DNA from: Sorangium cellulosum So0157-2
GTDB taxonomy: Bacteria; Myxococcota_A; Polyangia; Polyangiales; Polyangiaceae
NCBI RefSeq assembly: GCF_000418325.1
Contig: NC_021658.1
Span: 8,880,001 to 8,944,000 of the forward strand
DNA: 64,000 bases
Direction of reading: 5' to 3'
Position 1 is the stretch's first letter, and the number at the start of each line of letters is the position of its first letter. The translations under genes and the position numbers were made by a program. The notes below the pieces were generated by a model. It did no database searches. It saw only the letters and a program-made list of their open reading frames with translations, and was not told the origin of the DNA. Below are positions 8,717 to 17,495 of this stretch, piece by piece.

Positions 8717-9196
8717 ATGACCGCGAACGTCGCCAGCATCGATCATCGTGACCAGAATCTCGTGACCCGGCCCCAGGCCGAGGCGACGGCCCCCGACGCG
8801 GCGCCGTCCAGGCGAGCCGTGTGGGCGGGCCGCGTCCTGAGCGGGCTGGCCATCCTGTTCCTGACGTTCGACGCCGCGGTGAAGGTGCTGAAGCTGTTCC
8901 CCGCGGAGGCGTCGACCGCCGAGCTCGGGTTCCCGGCGCACCTCGTCCCCACCCTCGGCTACCTCCAGATCGCCTGCCTCGTGGCCTACCTGATCCCGCG
9001 GACCGCGGTGCTCGGGGCGATCCTGTGGACCGGCTACCTGGGCGGCGCGATCGCGATCCACGTGCGGGTCGAGAACCCGCTCTTCAGCCACACCCTCTTC
9101 CCCATCTACGTGGCCGCGTTCCTCTGGGCGGGGCTCTGGCTGCGCGACCGCCGCGTGCGCGCGCTGACCGCGAGCCCGTCGTCGCAGGGCCGATGA
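8717..9196 (+). CDS. DoxX-family membrane protein
   Basis: Protein of 159 aa with four predicted membrane helices: AGRVLSGLAILFLTFDAAVK, VPTLGYLQIACLVAYLI, AVLGAILWTGYLGGAIAIH and LFPIYVAAFLWAGLWL. The VRVENPLFSHTLFP loop is typical of DoxX-like small membrane proteins, which have been linked to thiol and oxidative stress. A polar N-terminal segment of about 35 residues precedes the first helix. A GGAGG about 8 nt upstream supports ATG 8717. It lies between the sigma factor and the VOC gene on the same strand and probably belongs to the same transcriptional group. Confidence 0.85.
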   Translation: MTANVASIDHRDQNLVTRPQAEATAPDAAPSRRAVWAGRVLSGLAILFLTFDAAVKVLKLFPAEASTAELGFPAHLVPTLGYLQIACLVAYLIPRTAVLGAILWTGYLGGAIAIHVRVENPLFSHTLFPIYVAAFLWAGLWLRDRRVRALTASPSSQGR

Positions 9197-9241
9197 GCTT
9201 CACGGTTCACGAGAGTCCATCACGGTAAAGGAGAAGCAGCC

Positions 9242-9658
9242 ATGACCACGAACACCCCCCGCAAGCTCTTCGTCAACCTGTCCGTCCGCGACCTGAAGCG
9301 ATCGATGGAGTTCTTCAGCAAGCTCGGGTTCGAGTTCAACCCGCAGTTCACGGACGACAAGGCCGCCTGCATGGTCGTCAGCGAGGAGGCCTATGTCATG
9401 CTCCTCGCGGAGTCGTTCTTCAAGACGTTCACGAAGAAGGAGATCTGCAGCACGAGCACGCACACGGAAGGGCTCTTCGCGCTCTCGTGCAGCAGCCGGG
9501 CCGAGGTCGACGACATGGTGAAGAAGGCGATCGCGGCGGGCGGGTCGCACGCGCTGGACCCGCAGGATCACGGCTTCATGTACGGATGGAGCTTCTACGA
9601 CGTGGACGGCCACCACTGGGAGGTCATGTGGATGGATCCCAAGGCGATCCAGCCGTAG
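9242..9658 (+). CDS. VOC (glyoxalase/bleomycin resistance-like) family protein
   Basis: Protein of 138 aa with a complete paired beta-alpha-beta-beta-beta fold pattern: KLFVNLSVRDLKRSMEFF at the start and GWSFYDVDGHHWEVMWMD at the end. VOC proteins bind a metal and act on glyoxals, epoxides or aromatic substrates, or sequester toxins. This one resembles the short predicted lactoylglutathione-lyase-like members. A strong AAGGAG lies 8 nt upstream of ATG 9242. It follows the DoxX gene by 45 bp, so co-transcription is likely. The substrate cannot be named. Confidence 0.88.
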   Translation: MTTNTPRKLFVNLSVRDLKRSMEFFSKLGFEFNPQFTDDKAACMVVSEEAYVMLLAESFFKTFTKKEICSTSTHTEGLFALSCSSRAEVDDMVKKAIAAGGSHALDPQDHGFMYGWSFYDVDGHHWEVMWMDPKAIQP

Positions 9659-9700
9659 CCGGCGGGGCGCGGGCGCGCCGCCTGGAAGAGCCCCCATGAA

Positions 9701-9749
9701 GGCGGGGAGGCGGGGAGAGCATCGATCGCTCTCCCGCCTCCCCGCCTCC
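9701..9749. terminator. Long GC-rich hairpin between VOC and GST genes
   Basis: Two arms of about 20 nt (9701-9720 and 9728-9749) are complementary with a single-base bulge; the loop contains ATCGATC. The hairpin starts 43 bp after the VOC stop. No clear T-run follows, so it may terminate, attenuate or stabilise the mRNA end rather than act as a classical intrinsic terminator. Confidence 0.5.
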
Positions 9750-9816
9750 ATGCCTCCGGCCGAACCACGGCCAGCCCGCCCCGCGAAACCATGGGTCGCG
9801 ATCGAGGAGATCACCG

Positions 9817-10449
9817 ATGATCAAGGTCTACAACTTCGCGCGCGGGGCCCGCGGCCTGCGGGTGATGTGGCAGTGCGAGGAGATGGGTTTGCCCTACGAG
9901 GTCGAGATGATCTCGTATCCGCCGAGCGAGGCCTATCGCGCGCTGCATCCGCTCGCCAACGTGCCGTTCCTCGAGGACGAGGGCGGCGTGGCGATCCACG
10001 AGTCCGTCGCGATGATGCTCTACCTGGCGCAGAAATACGGGCCCACGCCGCTCTTGCCCGACAAGGACGATCCGGCGCTCGCGCGCGTGCTGCAGATGAC
10101 CGTGTTCGGCGAAGCCGCGATCGGGGCGGGGGTGAACGCCCTGCTGACCGCGCATTTCGGCGCGCCGGAGGCGGACAAGCGCAGCTGGTCGGTCGTCACG
10201 CACGAGGCGAACGTCGAGCGGGCCCTGCGCTTCACGGCCGGCCTGCTCGACGACAGGCCGTTCCTCGCCGGGGAGCGCCTCACGCTCGCCGACATCTCGG
10301 TGAGCACCGCGATCGGGATCTACCGCGGCGCGCTCGGCAAGGCGCTGCCCGACGCGCTCGCCGCCTACCAGGAGCGGCTGGCCGCGCGGCCGGCGCTCGA
10401 GCGCGCGCGCGCGAGGTGCCGCGGCGAGGAAAGCCCGACGCGCGCCTGA
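9817..10449 (+). CDS. Glutathione S-transferase family protein
   Basis: Protein of 210 aa. The N-terminal thioredoxin-like domain starts MIKVYNFARGARGLRVMWQC and contains the cis-proline motif ANVPFLED and the glutathione-binding ESVAMMLYLA. The C-terminal all-alpha domain has the hydrophobic N-capping motif GERLTLADISV. These proteins conjugate or reduce electrophilic compounds with glutathione. It is the last gene of the same-strand group led by the SigG-like sigma factor, fitting a detoxification role, though a strong hairpin separates it from the VOC gene. ATG 9817 follows GAGGAGATCACCG. Confidence 0.88.
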   Translation: MIKVYNFARGARGLRVMWQCEEMGLPYEVEMISYPPSEAYRALHPLANVPFLEDEGGVAIHESVAMMLYLAQKYGPTPLLPDKDDPALARVLQMTVFGEAAIGAGVNALLTAHFGAPEADKRSWSVVTHEANVERALRFTAGLLDDRPFLAGERLTLADISVSTAIGIYRGALGKALPDALAAYQERLAARPALERARARCRGEESPTRA

Positions 10450-10482
10450 GGAGCGCGACGCCGGCTCGCCACCCCTGTCACG

Positions 10483-10710
10483 GCGTCGGGCTTCTCTGGC
10501 GGGCTGTTCCGCGGCGCCGAACCGGCGCGATCCGTCGCTCCCCTGGAGGCTCGCCCCGGCGCGAGCCCCGACGAAAAGCGTGTCGCCGTCGACGCCAGGG
10601 ACGTCGTCCCAGCCGGGCGATCCCCCCGTGTAGGTGTATTTCCCGAAGGAACCCGCGAGCGAGAGTCGAAGTCCAACTGGCGATCGCGCCGAAGCGCCGG
10701 CCATCGGGAT
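10483..10710 (-). pseudogene. Possible remnant of an outer-membrane beta-barrel gene
   Basis: The minus strand encodes about 45 residues that look like an alternating beta-strand protein (LRLSLAGSFGKYTYTGG, then VDGDTLFVGARAGASL). On both sides the reading dissolves into Arg/Gly-rich sequence with no plausible start or signal peptide. I read it as a decayed fragment; the family is not identified. Confidence 0.3.
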
Positions 10711-10914
10711 CGACGCAGCAGATCTACGACGGCAGGAGAATAGCCCGCGCAATGCCATTCCGACCCGTCAATATTCTCCCACCAACGACCGGCAGTTGAT
10801 AAAACTTACAAAAGCACGATCCGCTGATCCGCCTATAAAACCAATCGATCCAACGAGCTCACTCAACTGTGTAAATATTGTCTACACCACGCTGACTGGC
10901 CGGTCCCGAGCACG

Positions 10915-11097
10915 CACACGTGACGAGATCAGCGCTCTTCGATTTGCCGCTCTTCGTCTCGCCGGTGATGAGGAGCACGTTGGGCCGCTCGCCTCGTGGA
11001 GCATCTTCAGCGCGGTGCGCAGCGGTCCGCGATCGACGACGACGCTCCGCTTCCAGAGCAGGCGCTCCACCAGGGATCGCGCGTCGGGTCGGGAAGA
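10915..11097 (-). pseudogene. Frameshifted remnant of a P-loop NTPase gene
   Basis: On the minus strand one frame encodes SLVERLLWKRSVVVDRGPL...TALKMLHEASGP and, after a single frameshift near 10980, another frame continues NVLLITGETKSGKSKS. Joined, they make an ordinary Walker A region (GETKSGKS) preceded by a helical segment, as in the ATPase modules myxobacteria attach to effector-associated domains. Nothing recognisable continues past either end. Confidence 0.4.
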
Positions 11098-11377
11098 CGC
11101 GCTCCTTCGCCCGTGCGTAGCACGGCGGGCTGGCCGTCAAGCTCCGGGAGAGGCAGAACCCTCTCCCATGGGCCCCCTGGCCGCCAAGGGGTGCGCCGAG
11201 CGTCCAGGCTCCAGGGCGGCGTTCGGAGTGTCCTGACGACCTCACGCGCCCGCACACCCAAGAGTCGCGCGAACTGGGCGTGGTCCAAGCTGCCCCGGTG
11301 CCAAGTCACACCCTTTGGAATATAAAATTAGCTGGTCGCAGTGCGTCGCCTTAACGGGCGAGCGAGCAAGGTTTGCG

Positions 11378-14300
11378 ATGATCGTCGAGAGAGGCTACCT
11401 GCTCCGCGAGAAGATCGAGGAAACCGTCGATTTCACCCTGTACCGCGCATACCGCGAAGGCGACAGCGTCCCTGTCTTGCTGAAAATCCTGCGCGCGGAA
11501 AGAGCGACCGGCGCCGAGATCGCGCGCTTCAAGCACCAGTACGAGCGCGCCGCGCGCCTCGCCTCGCCCCGCCTCGTCGCGCTGCGCGGCGTCGAGGCGC
11601 TCGCCGGCTCCTTGATCGTCGTCCTCGAGGACTTCCCGGGCCGCGATCTCGCGCGGATCCTCGCCGCGCGCCCGTCACGCAGGATGCCGGTCGGCGAGGC
11701 GCTCGATCTCGCGGCCGCGCTCGCAGAAGGTCTCGCCGCGGTCCACGCGGCCGGGCTCGTCCACCGCGATCTGCGCCCGCAGAACGTGCTCGTCGGCGCG
11801 CGCGGCGCGGTCAAGATCAATGGGTTCGGCGTCGACGCCGAGATCACCCGCGCGCACGAACGGCTCTACGCGCCGGCGGTCATCGCCGAGGTGCTGCCCT
11901 ACGTCTCCCCCGAGCAGACAGGCCGCATGAACCGCGGCGTCGACTACCGGACCGACCTCTACGCGCTCGGCGTCATCCTGTACCAGATGCTCACGGGTCA
12001 GCGCCCCTTCGAGGCCCTGGACCCGATGGAGCTCATTCACGCGCACCTCGCCCTCTCGCCCGCGCCGCCGTCCCGCGTCGATCCGACCATCCCCGAGGCC
12101 GTTTCCGACGTCGTGCTCAAGCTGCTCGCGAAGAACGCCGAGGAGCGTTACCAGAGCGCCGAGGGCCTGCTCGCCGACCTCGAACGCTGTCGCGAGGCTC
12201 TGCGCGGCACGGGGACGATCGAGCCCTTCGTCGCGGGCCAGCGCGATCGTCAGGACCTCTTCCGGATCCACCAGAAGCTCTACGGCCGCGAGCATGACAT
12301 CGAGACGCTCACCGCCGCGTTCGAGCGCGCGCTCGAGGGCAGCCGTGAGATCGTCATCGTCTCCGGCTACTCGGGGATCGGGAAGTCCTCGCTCGTGCAC
12401 GAGATCTTGAAGCCACTCGCGCGGCAGAAGGGCTATTTCACGAGCGGCAAATACGACCAATACAACCGCGGCGCGCCCTACAGCGCGGTGATCCAGGCGT
12501 TCGACGGCCTCGTGCGGCAGATCCTCACCGAGAGCGATGCGCGCATCCTCCGCTTTCGGAGCGCGCTCCTCGAGGCGCTCGGGCCGAACGCGCAGGTCGT
12601 CTGCGACGTCATCCCGTCGCTCGGCCACGTGATCGGCCCGCAGTCGCCCGTCCCGGCGCTCGGCCCGATCGAGGCGCAAAACCGCCTGAACCGGTGCTTC
12701 TTGCTGTTCGTCTCGGCGTGCGCGCGGCGCGCGCACCCGCTCGTCCTGTTCCTCGACGATCTTCAGTGGATCGACCCCGCGAGCCTCGTGCTGCTCCGCG
12801 CGCTCCTCGCCGACGACTCGCTCGATGCGCTCTTTTTCTGCGGCGCTTACCGTGACAACGAGGTATCGCCCGGGCACCCGTTCGTCCTGGCGATCGAGGA
12901 GCTCAAGCGAGCCGGGCTCGTCGTGCGCAACATCGTCCTCGCCCCGCTCGCGCGCCCGCACCTGATCGAGATGCTCTCGGATAGCCTCAAGCGCAGCGAT
13001 TGTGGGCCGCTCGCCGATGCGGTGCAGAAGAAGACCTGCGGCAACCCGTTCTTCGTCAAGGAGTTCGTCCGGTCGCTGCACGACCACGGCGTCCTCGCGT
13101 ACGCAGCCGGATCAGGCTGGCGCTGGGACCTCGCCGCGATCGACGCGCTCCGGTACACGGACAACGTCGCAGATCTCATGGTGCGCACCATCGCGCGCCT
13201 GCCGCCGGCGACGGTAAAGGCGCTCAACCTCGCCGCGGCGATCGGCAACCGGTTCGACCTCGACGTGCTCGCCGCGGTGAACGAGTGCTCGACGGAAGAC
13301 GCGTACGCCCGCCTCGATCTCGCCGTGAGCGAGGGGCTCGTGATCGCCGGGCGCGGCGGCTACCGCTTCGCCCATGACAAGGTCCAGGAGGGCGCCTACG
13401 CGATGATCCCGGAGGTGGACCGACCCGCCTTCCACCTCCGGATCGGCCGGCTGCTCGCGGGCAAGCTGGACCTCTCGGAGAGCCAGAGCCTCTTCGACGT
13501 CGTCCGCCACCTGAACAGCGCAGGCGACCTCGTGTCGGACCCCGCGGAGCGCCTGCACCTCGCCCGCATGAACCTCGAGGCCGCATGCCGCGCCGAGGAC
13601 TCGGCCGCCTTCGGGGCCGCGCTGCGTTACCTGCAGCTCGGCCTCCTCCGCCTTCCGGAGGACGCCTGGGCGTCACAGTACCCGCTCCGCCTCGAGTACG
13701 CGAAGAGAACCGCCCTGATGCTCTCGCTCTGCGGCCGGCATGACGACGCCCTCGCGATCCTCGCCGATGGCCTGGAGCGGGCCGCGAGCCGGCTCGATCG
13801 CACCGAGGTGCTGCGGCTCAAGATGAACGTGCAGGTGCTCAAGAACGACCTGCCAGCCGCGCTCGCGGAGGGGCTCGAGGCCCTGCGCCCGTTCGGGATC
13901 GACCTGCCTCCCTTCCCGGACGACGTCACGCTCGACGCCCAGGTGCGGGCGACGATGGATCTCGTCCGGGAAAGGACGATCGAGGCGCTGCCAGGCCTGC
14001 CGCCGCTCGCGGACCCGGAGATCCTCGCCATGCAGGACGTGCTCCAGGAGCTCTTTCTCCCCTGCTACTTCCTGGCCACGAACAACCTCGGCATCACGGT
14101 CGCACAGATCCTCGAGAGCACGCTGCGCCACGGGCTCTCGAAGAACTCGATCTTCGGCTGCATGAACTTCGGGATGCTCCTCTGCGCCCGCGGCGACATC
14201 GCGCTCGGCTACCGCTTCGGCCGCGCCGCCGTCGACCTCGCGGACCGCTACACGGACAAGAAGTCCGAGGCGATGCTCCGCAATATGTGGGGCGCCTTCG

Positions 14301-16930
14301 TGCAGCATTGGCGAGAGGGCTACGCCACCTGCAAGGCGTCGCTGGTCGCCGGGATGCACGCCGGGCTCGAAACGGGCCAGTACATCTGGTCGTTCTACAA
14401 CACGGCCAATGGCATCACGAACAGCCTCCTGCGCGGCCTCCCGCTCTCCGACCTCCTCGCCGAGGCGCAGAGCTACCAGCCGATGCGCAAGCTCGACGAG
14501 TTCAATGCCATCACCTGGGCGGTCGGCGCGGTCGGACAGATGGCGCACCAACTCTCGGTCGAGACCGAGCGCCCCGCCACGCTCAAGGGGGCGTGGGTCG
14601 ATATCGACGAGGTGATCGAGGAGTCCCGCCGCATCGACAACCAGGCCTCGTTCTTCTTCGCCCACTTCTACATCGTCGTCCTCTGCGTCTTCCAGGGGGC
14701 GTTCGAGGAAGCGGCGCGCGCTGCGCTCTTGCCGAACATGGAAATCCCGGCCGTGGCGGCCTGGCATGGCACCCCCGCGTTCCATTGCTACGCAGGCGTC
14801 GCGTTCACGCAGGCGGCGGACGTCGTCTCCCCGGAGGAGCGCGCGCTCTTCCTCGCCCGCGCCGAGGTCTCCGCCGAAAAACTCTCGCGCTGGGCGGACC
14901 TCTGCCCGGAGAACCTGGCGCACCGCCGCGCCCTCCTCCTCGCCGAGCTCGAGCGCGCCCGCGGCGACGCGCGCGCCGCCGGGGACCGCTACGACGAGGC
15001 GATCGCGCTCGCGCAGCGCGGCGGCTATCTCCACGACGAGGCGCTCGGCAACGAGCTCGCGGGCCTCTGCTTCCGCGCGCTCGGCAAGGAGACCATCGCC
15101 GGCGCCTACCTGACCAAGGCGCACAGGGCGTACGGCCGCTGGGGCGCGACGGAGGCGATGCGGCGCCTCGAGCGCGCGTACCCCGACCTCATCCCGGGCG
15201 AGGACCTCCGCGGCGAGAGGAGCCCGCAGGCCGGCGCCGCGCTCGACGTCGGCTCGGTGCTCAAAGCTTCCCAAGCCATCTCGGGCGAGATCGTCCTCGA
15301 CCGCCTGCTCGACGCGCTCATGCGCATCATGGTCGAGAACGCCGGCGCGCGGCGCGGCGTCCTCCTGCTCCTGCGTGACGGACGGCTCGTCGTCGAGGCC
15401 GAGCACCACATCCGGGATGCGTCGGTCCACGTGCTCGGCGCGGCGCCCCTCGAGGGCCGCAAGGACCTGCCCGCCAGCGTCGTCACGTACGTGGCGCGGA
15501 CGCGCGAGACCGTCCTGCTCGGCGACCTCGCGATGGACGGGCCGTTCGGGCGCGATCCCTGCTTCGCCGGCGGTGCGCCGCGCTCCTCGCTCGCCGCGCC
15601 CATCGTCTACAAGGGCCACCTCGCCGGCGTGATCTATCTCGAAAACGACCTCACCCGCGCTGCCTTCACCCCCGATCGCGTCGAGGTGATCCGGCTCCTC
15701 TCGGCCCAGGCGGCCAGCTCCATCGAGAATGCGCGCCTCTATGCGGATCTGCAGCAGGAGAACGCGGAGCGACGGCGCGCCGAGGAGGTGCTCCGCCATT
15801 CCTACTCGCTCCTCGAGGCCACGCTCGAATCGACGGCGGACGGCATCCTCGTCGTCGACGACGAGCAGCGCGTCGTGCGTCAGAACCACAGGTTCTCGGC
15901 GATGTGGCGCATCCCGGACGAGATCCTCTCCACCGGGTCGGACGACACGTTCCGTACGTTCGCCAGCGACCAGGTCCTCGATCCCGAGGGGTTCCTGCAA
16001 AGGATCCGCGCCCTCTATGCCTCGCCCGAGGAGTCCAGCGTCGATACCATCCCGTTCGCGGACGGTCGCGTCTTCGAGCGTTATTCGCAGCCCCAGCGCC
16101 TCGGCGGGCGCGTGGTCGGGCGGGTCTGGAGCTTCCGCGACATCACCGCGCGCGTGCGCGCCGAGCAGCGGCGCGATCAGCTCCTCCTGGACGAGCGGCG
16201 GGCGCGCACGGCAGCGGAGGAGGCCGTGCGCCTGCGGGACGAGTTCCTTTCTATCGCCTCGCACGAGCTCCGCGCCCCGCTCACCAGCCTGCAGCTCGCT
16301 ATTCAATCGCTGGGGCAAAGGCTCGCGCGGGGCACGGACCTCGAGCGCGTGCGATCCGCGGTCGCCCTCTCTGTCCGCCAGGTCAAGCGCCTCACCGACC
16401 TCGTCGATATGCTCCTCGACGTCTCCCGGATCCAGGCGGGGAGGCTCGAGCTGTGCACAGCGCCCGTCGAGCTGCGCGCGCTCGTGGACGAGGTCGTCGC
16501 CCTCCTCGGCCATCAGATCACGCAGTCAGGCAGCGCGGTCGCCGTGCGCGCGGAGCAGCCGGTCATCGGCCGGTGGGACCCGCACCGCCTGGAGGAGGTC
16601 GTGACCAACCTCCTCACCAACGCGCTCAAGTTCGGGGAACGCCAGCCGATCGACATCGCCGTCACCCAGGAAGATCGGGTCGCGCGGCTCTCGGTGACGG
16701 ACCGCGGGATCGGGATCCCGGCCGAAGTGCAGGCGCAGCTCTTCGAACGATTTCGCCGCGGCGTCTCGTCGAAGCATTTCGGGGGGCTCGGGCTCGGCCT
16801 CTACATCACCCGCACCATCGTCGAGGCGCACGGCGGCCGAATCCGCGTGTCGAGCGAGGTCGGCCGGGGCTCGACCTTCTGCGTCGAGCTGCCGCTCTCG
16901 ACCGAGCGCGCGGGGGATCTGTCGTCGTAG
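11378..16930 (+). CDS. Giant hybrid: kinase-like domain, AAA ATPase, TPR-like region, GAF, PAS, histidine kinase
   Basis: About 1850 aa. Order: Ser/Thr-kinase-like domain (residues 1-290), AAA ATPase with Walker A GYSGIGKSS (about 329-337) and Walker B LFLDDLQW (about 459), a long helical TPR-like region (about 700-1280), GAF (about 1290-1455), PAS (about 1475-1600), and a histidine kinase with phospho-acceptor H1629 in SHELRAPL, N-box NLLTNALKF and G-boxes DRGIGIP and GLGLGLYI. The kinase domain keeps HRD (HRDLRPQN, near 129) and the VSPEQTGRMNR activation segment. It lacks a Gly-rich loop, and the DFG motif reads GFG (G149), so it is probably a pseudokinase. ATG 11378 (MIVERGYLL) aligns with the paralogue at 43833-48866; an upstream ATG at 11315 is possible. 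Likely a cytoplasmic multi-input sensor phosphorylating an unlinked response regulator. Confidence 0.9.
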   Translation: MIVERGYLLREKIEETVDFTLYRAYREGDSVPVLLKILRAERATGAEIARFKHQYERAARLASPRLVALRGVEALAGSLIVVLEDFPGRDLARILAARPSRRMPVGEALDLAAALAEGLAAVHAAGLVHRDLRPQNVLVGARGAVKINGFGVDAEITRAHERLYAPAVIAEVLPYVSPEQTGRMNRGVDYRTDLYALGVILYQMLTGQRPFEALDPMELIHAHLALSPAPPSRVDPTIPEAVSDVVLKLLAKNAEERYQSAEGLLADLERCREALRGTGTIEPFVAGQRDRQDLFRIHQKLYGREHDIETLTAAFERALEGSREIVIVSGYSGIGKSSLVHEILKPLARQKGYFTSGKYDQYNRGAPYSAVIQAFDGLVRQILTESDARILRFRSALLEALGPNAQVVCDVIPSLGHVIGPQSPVPALGPIEAQNRLNRCFLLFVSACARRAHPLVLFLDDLQWIDPASLVLLRALLADDSLDALFFCGAYRDNEVSPGHPFVLAIEELKRAGLVVRNIVLAPLARPHLIEMLSDSLKRSDCGPLADAVQKKTCGNPFFVKEFVRSLHDHGVLAYAAGSGWRWDLAAIDALRYTDNVADLMVRTIARLPPATVKALNLAAAIGNRFDLDVLAAVNECSTEDAYARLDLAVSEGLVIAGRGGYRFAHDKVQEGAYAMIPEVDRPAFHLRIGRLLAGKLDLSESQSLFDVVRHLNSAGDLVSDPAERLHLARMNLEAACRAEDSAAFGAALRYLQLGLLRLPEDAWASQYPLRLEYAKRTALMLSLCGRHDDALAILADGLERAASRLDRTEVLRLKMNVQVLKNDLPAALAEGLEALRPFGIDLPPFPDDVTLDAQVRATMDLVRERTIEALPGLPPLADPEILAMQDVLQELFLPCYFLATNNLGITVAQILESTLRHGLSKNSIFGCMNFGMLLCARGDIALGYRFGRAAVDLADRYTDKKSEAMLRNMWGAFVQHWREGYATCKASLVAGMHAGLETGQYIWSFYNTANGITNSLLRGLPLSDLLAEAQSYQPMRKLDEFNAITWAVGAVGQMAHQLSVETERPATLKGAWVDIDEVIEESRRIDNQASFFFAHFYIVVLCVFQGAFEEAARAALLPNMEIPAVAAWHGTPAFHCYAGVAFTQAADVVSPEERALFLARAEVSAEKLSRWADLCPENLAHRRALLLAELERARGDARAAGDRYDEAIALAQRGGYLHDEALGNELAGLCFRALGKETIAGAYLTKAHRAYGRWGATEAMRRLERAYPDLIPGEDLRGERSPQAGAALDVGSVLKASQAISGEIVLDRLLDALMRIMVENAGARRGVLLLLRDGRLVVEAEHHIRDASVHVLGAAPLEGRKDLPASVVTYVARTRETVLLGDLAMDGPFGRDPCFAGGAPRSSLAAPIVYKGHLAGVIYLENDLTRAAFTPDRVEVIRLLSAQAASSIENARLYADLQQENAERRRAEEVLRHSYSLLEATLESTADGILVVDDEQRVVRQNHRFSAMWRIPDEILSTGSDDTFRTFASDQVLDPEGFLQRIRALYASPEESSVDTIPFADGRVFERYSQPQRLGGRVVGRVWSFRDITARVRAEQRRDQLLLDERRARTAAEEAVRLRDEFLSIASHELRAPLTSLQLAIQSLGQRLARGTDLERVRSAVALSVRQVKRLTDLVDMLLDVSRIQAGRLELCTAPVELRALVDEVVALLGHQITQSGSAVAVRAEQPVIGRWDPHRLEEVVTNLLTNALKFGERQPIDIAVTQEDRVARLSVTDRGIGIPAEVQAQLFERFRRGVSSKHFGGLGLGLYITRTIVEAHGGRIRVSSEVGRGSTFCVELPLSTERAGDLSS

Positions 16931-17018
16931 CGACGGCGAACAGATTGAAATGATTGATATTTCGTCCGCGTCCGCCTCGCCATCGCAGAGGATCCTGGGG
17001 GGTTTCTGACGCCCGGAG

Positions 17019-17375
17019 CTAACGCGTCGAGCGCTCCCCCTTGCTCTCCCGTTCCTTCAGCTCCTCCAGCAGGTCGTCGAGGCGCTCGTAGCTGCCCTCC
17101 CAGAAGCGGCGGTAGTTGTCGAGCCAGCCGCTGGCGTCCGCGAGCGGCTTGGCCTCGATCCGGCAAGGCCTCCGCTGCGCGTCGCGGCCGCGCGAGATCA
17201 GGCCCGCGCGCTCCAGCACCTTGAGGTGCTTGGAGATCGCGGGCTGGCTCATCGCAAACGGCTTCGCCAGCTCGGTCACCGACGCCTCGCCGGACGCGAG
17301 GCGCGCGAGGATCGCTCGCCGTGTCGGATCGGCGAGCGCAGCGAACGTTGCGTCGAGGCGCTCGGACGGGGTCAT
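17019..17375 (-). CDS. ArsR-family repressor of the AHSA1/SRPBCC-associated type
   Basis: Protein of 118 aa with a winged helix-turn-helix: DATFAALADPTRRAILARL, then SVTELAKPFAMSQPAISKHL and VLERAGLISRGRD. The C-terminal WLDNYRRFWEGSYERLDDLL is characteristic of ArsR proteins usually paired with an SRPBCC (AHSA1) gene; the metal-binding ELCVCDL box is absent. ATG 17375 was chosen because AAGGAG lies 9 nt upstream; an ATG at 17402 would lie inside the operator. No SRPBCC gene is adjacent, but one at 28887 has matching operators. Confidence 0.92.
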   Translation of the reverse strand: MTPSERLDATFAALADPTRRAILARLASGEASVTELAKPFAMSQPAISKHLKVLERAGLISRGRDAQRRPCRIEAKPLADASGWLDNYRRFWEGSYERLDDLLEELKERESKGERSTR

Positions 17376-17396
17376 TGCATAACTCCTTGGTATAAA

Positions 17397-17434
17397 AACC
17401 AATTAGTTATACAATCGGGGGTCCGGACGGTCAA
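17397..17434 (-). promoter_or_regulatory. ArsR gene promoter with overlapping operator
   Basis: Read on the minus strand: -35 TTGACC (17434-17429), a 17-nt spacer, -10 TATAAC (17411-17406), close to the housekeeping consensus. The -10 runs into the near-palindrome AACTAATTGGTT (17408-17397), which would cover the transcription start, so a bound ArsR dimer would block RNA polymerase. A second inverted repeat, TTGGT-N6-ACCAA on the plus strand (17387-17402), partly overlaps it. Autorepression is inferred from position and from the family's behaviour. Confidence 0.7.
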
Positions 17435-17495
17435 GCCCCCAGGCGATGGCGGCTCGGCCTCGGGGGGGTCCTCTCGCGTCACGCGCGCCGCGCGG

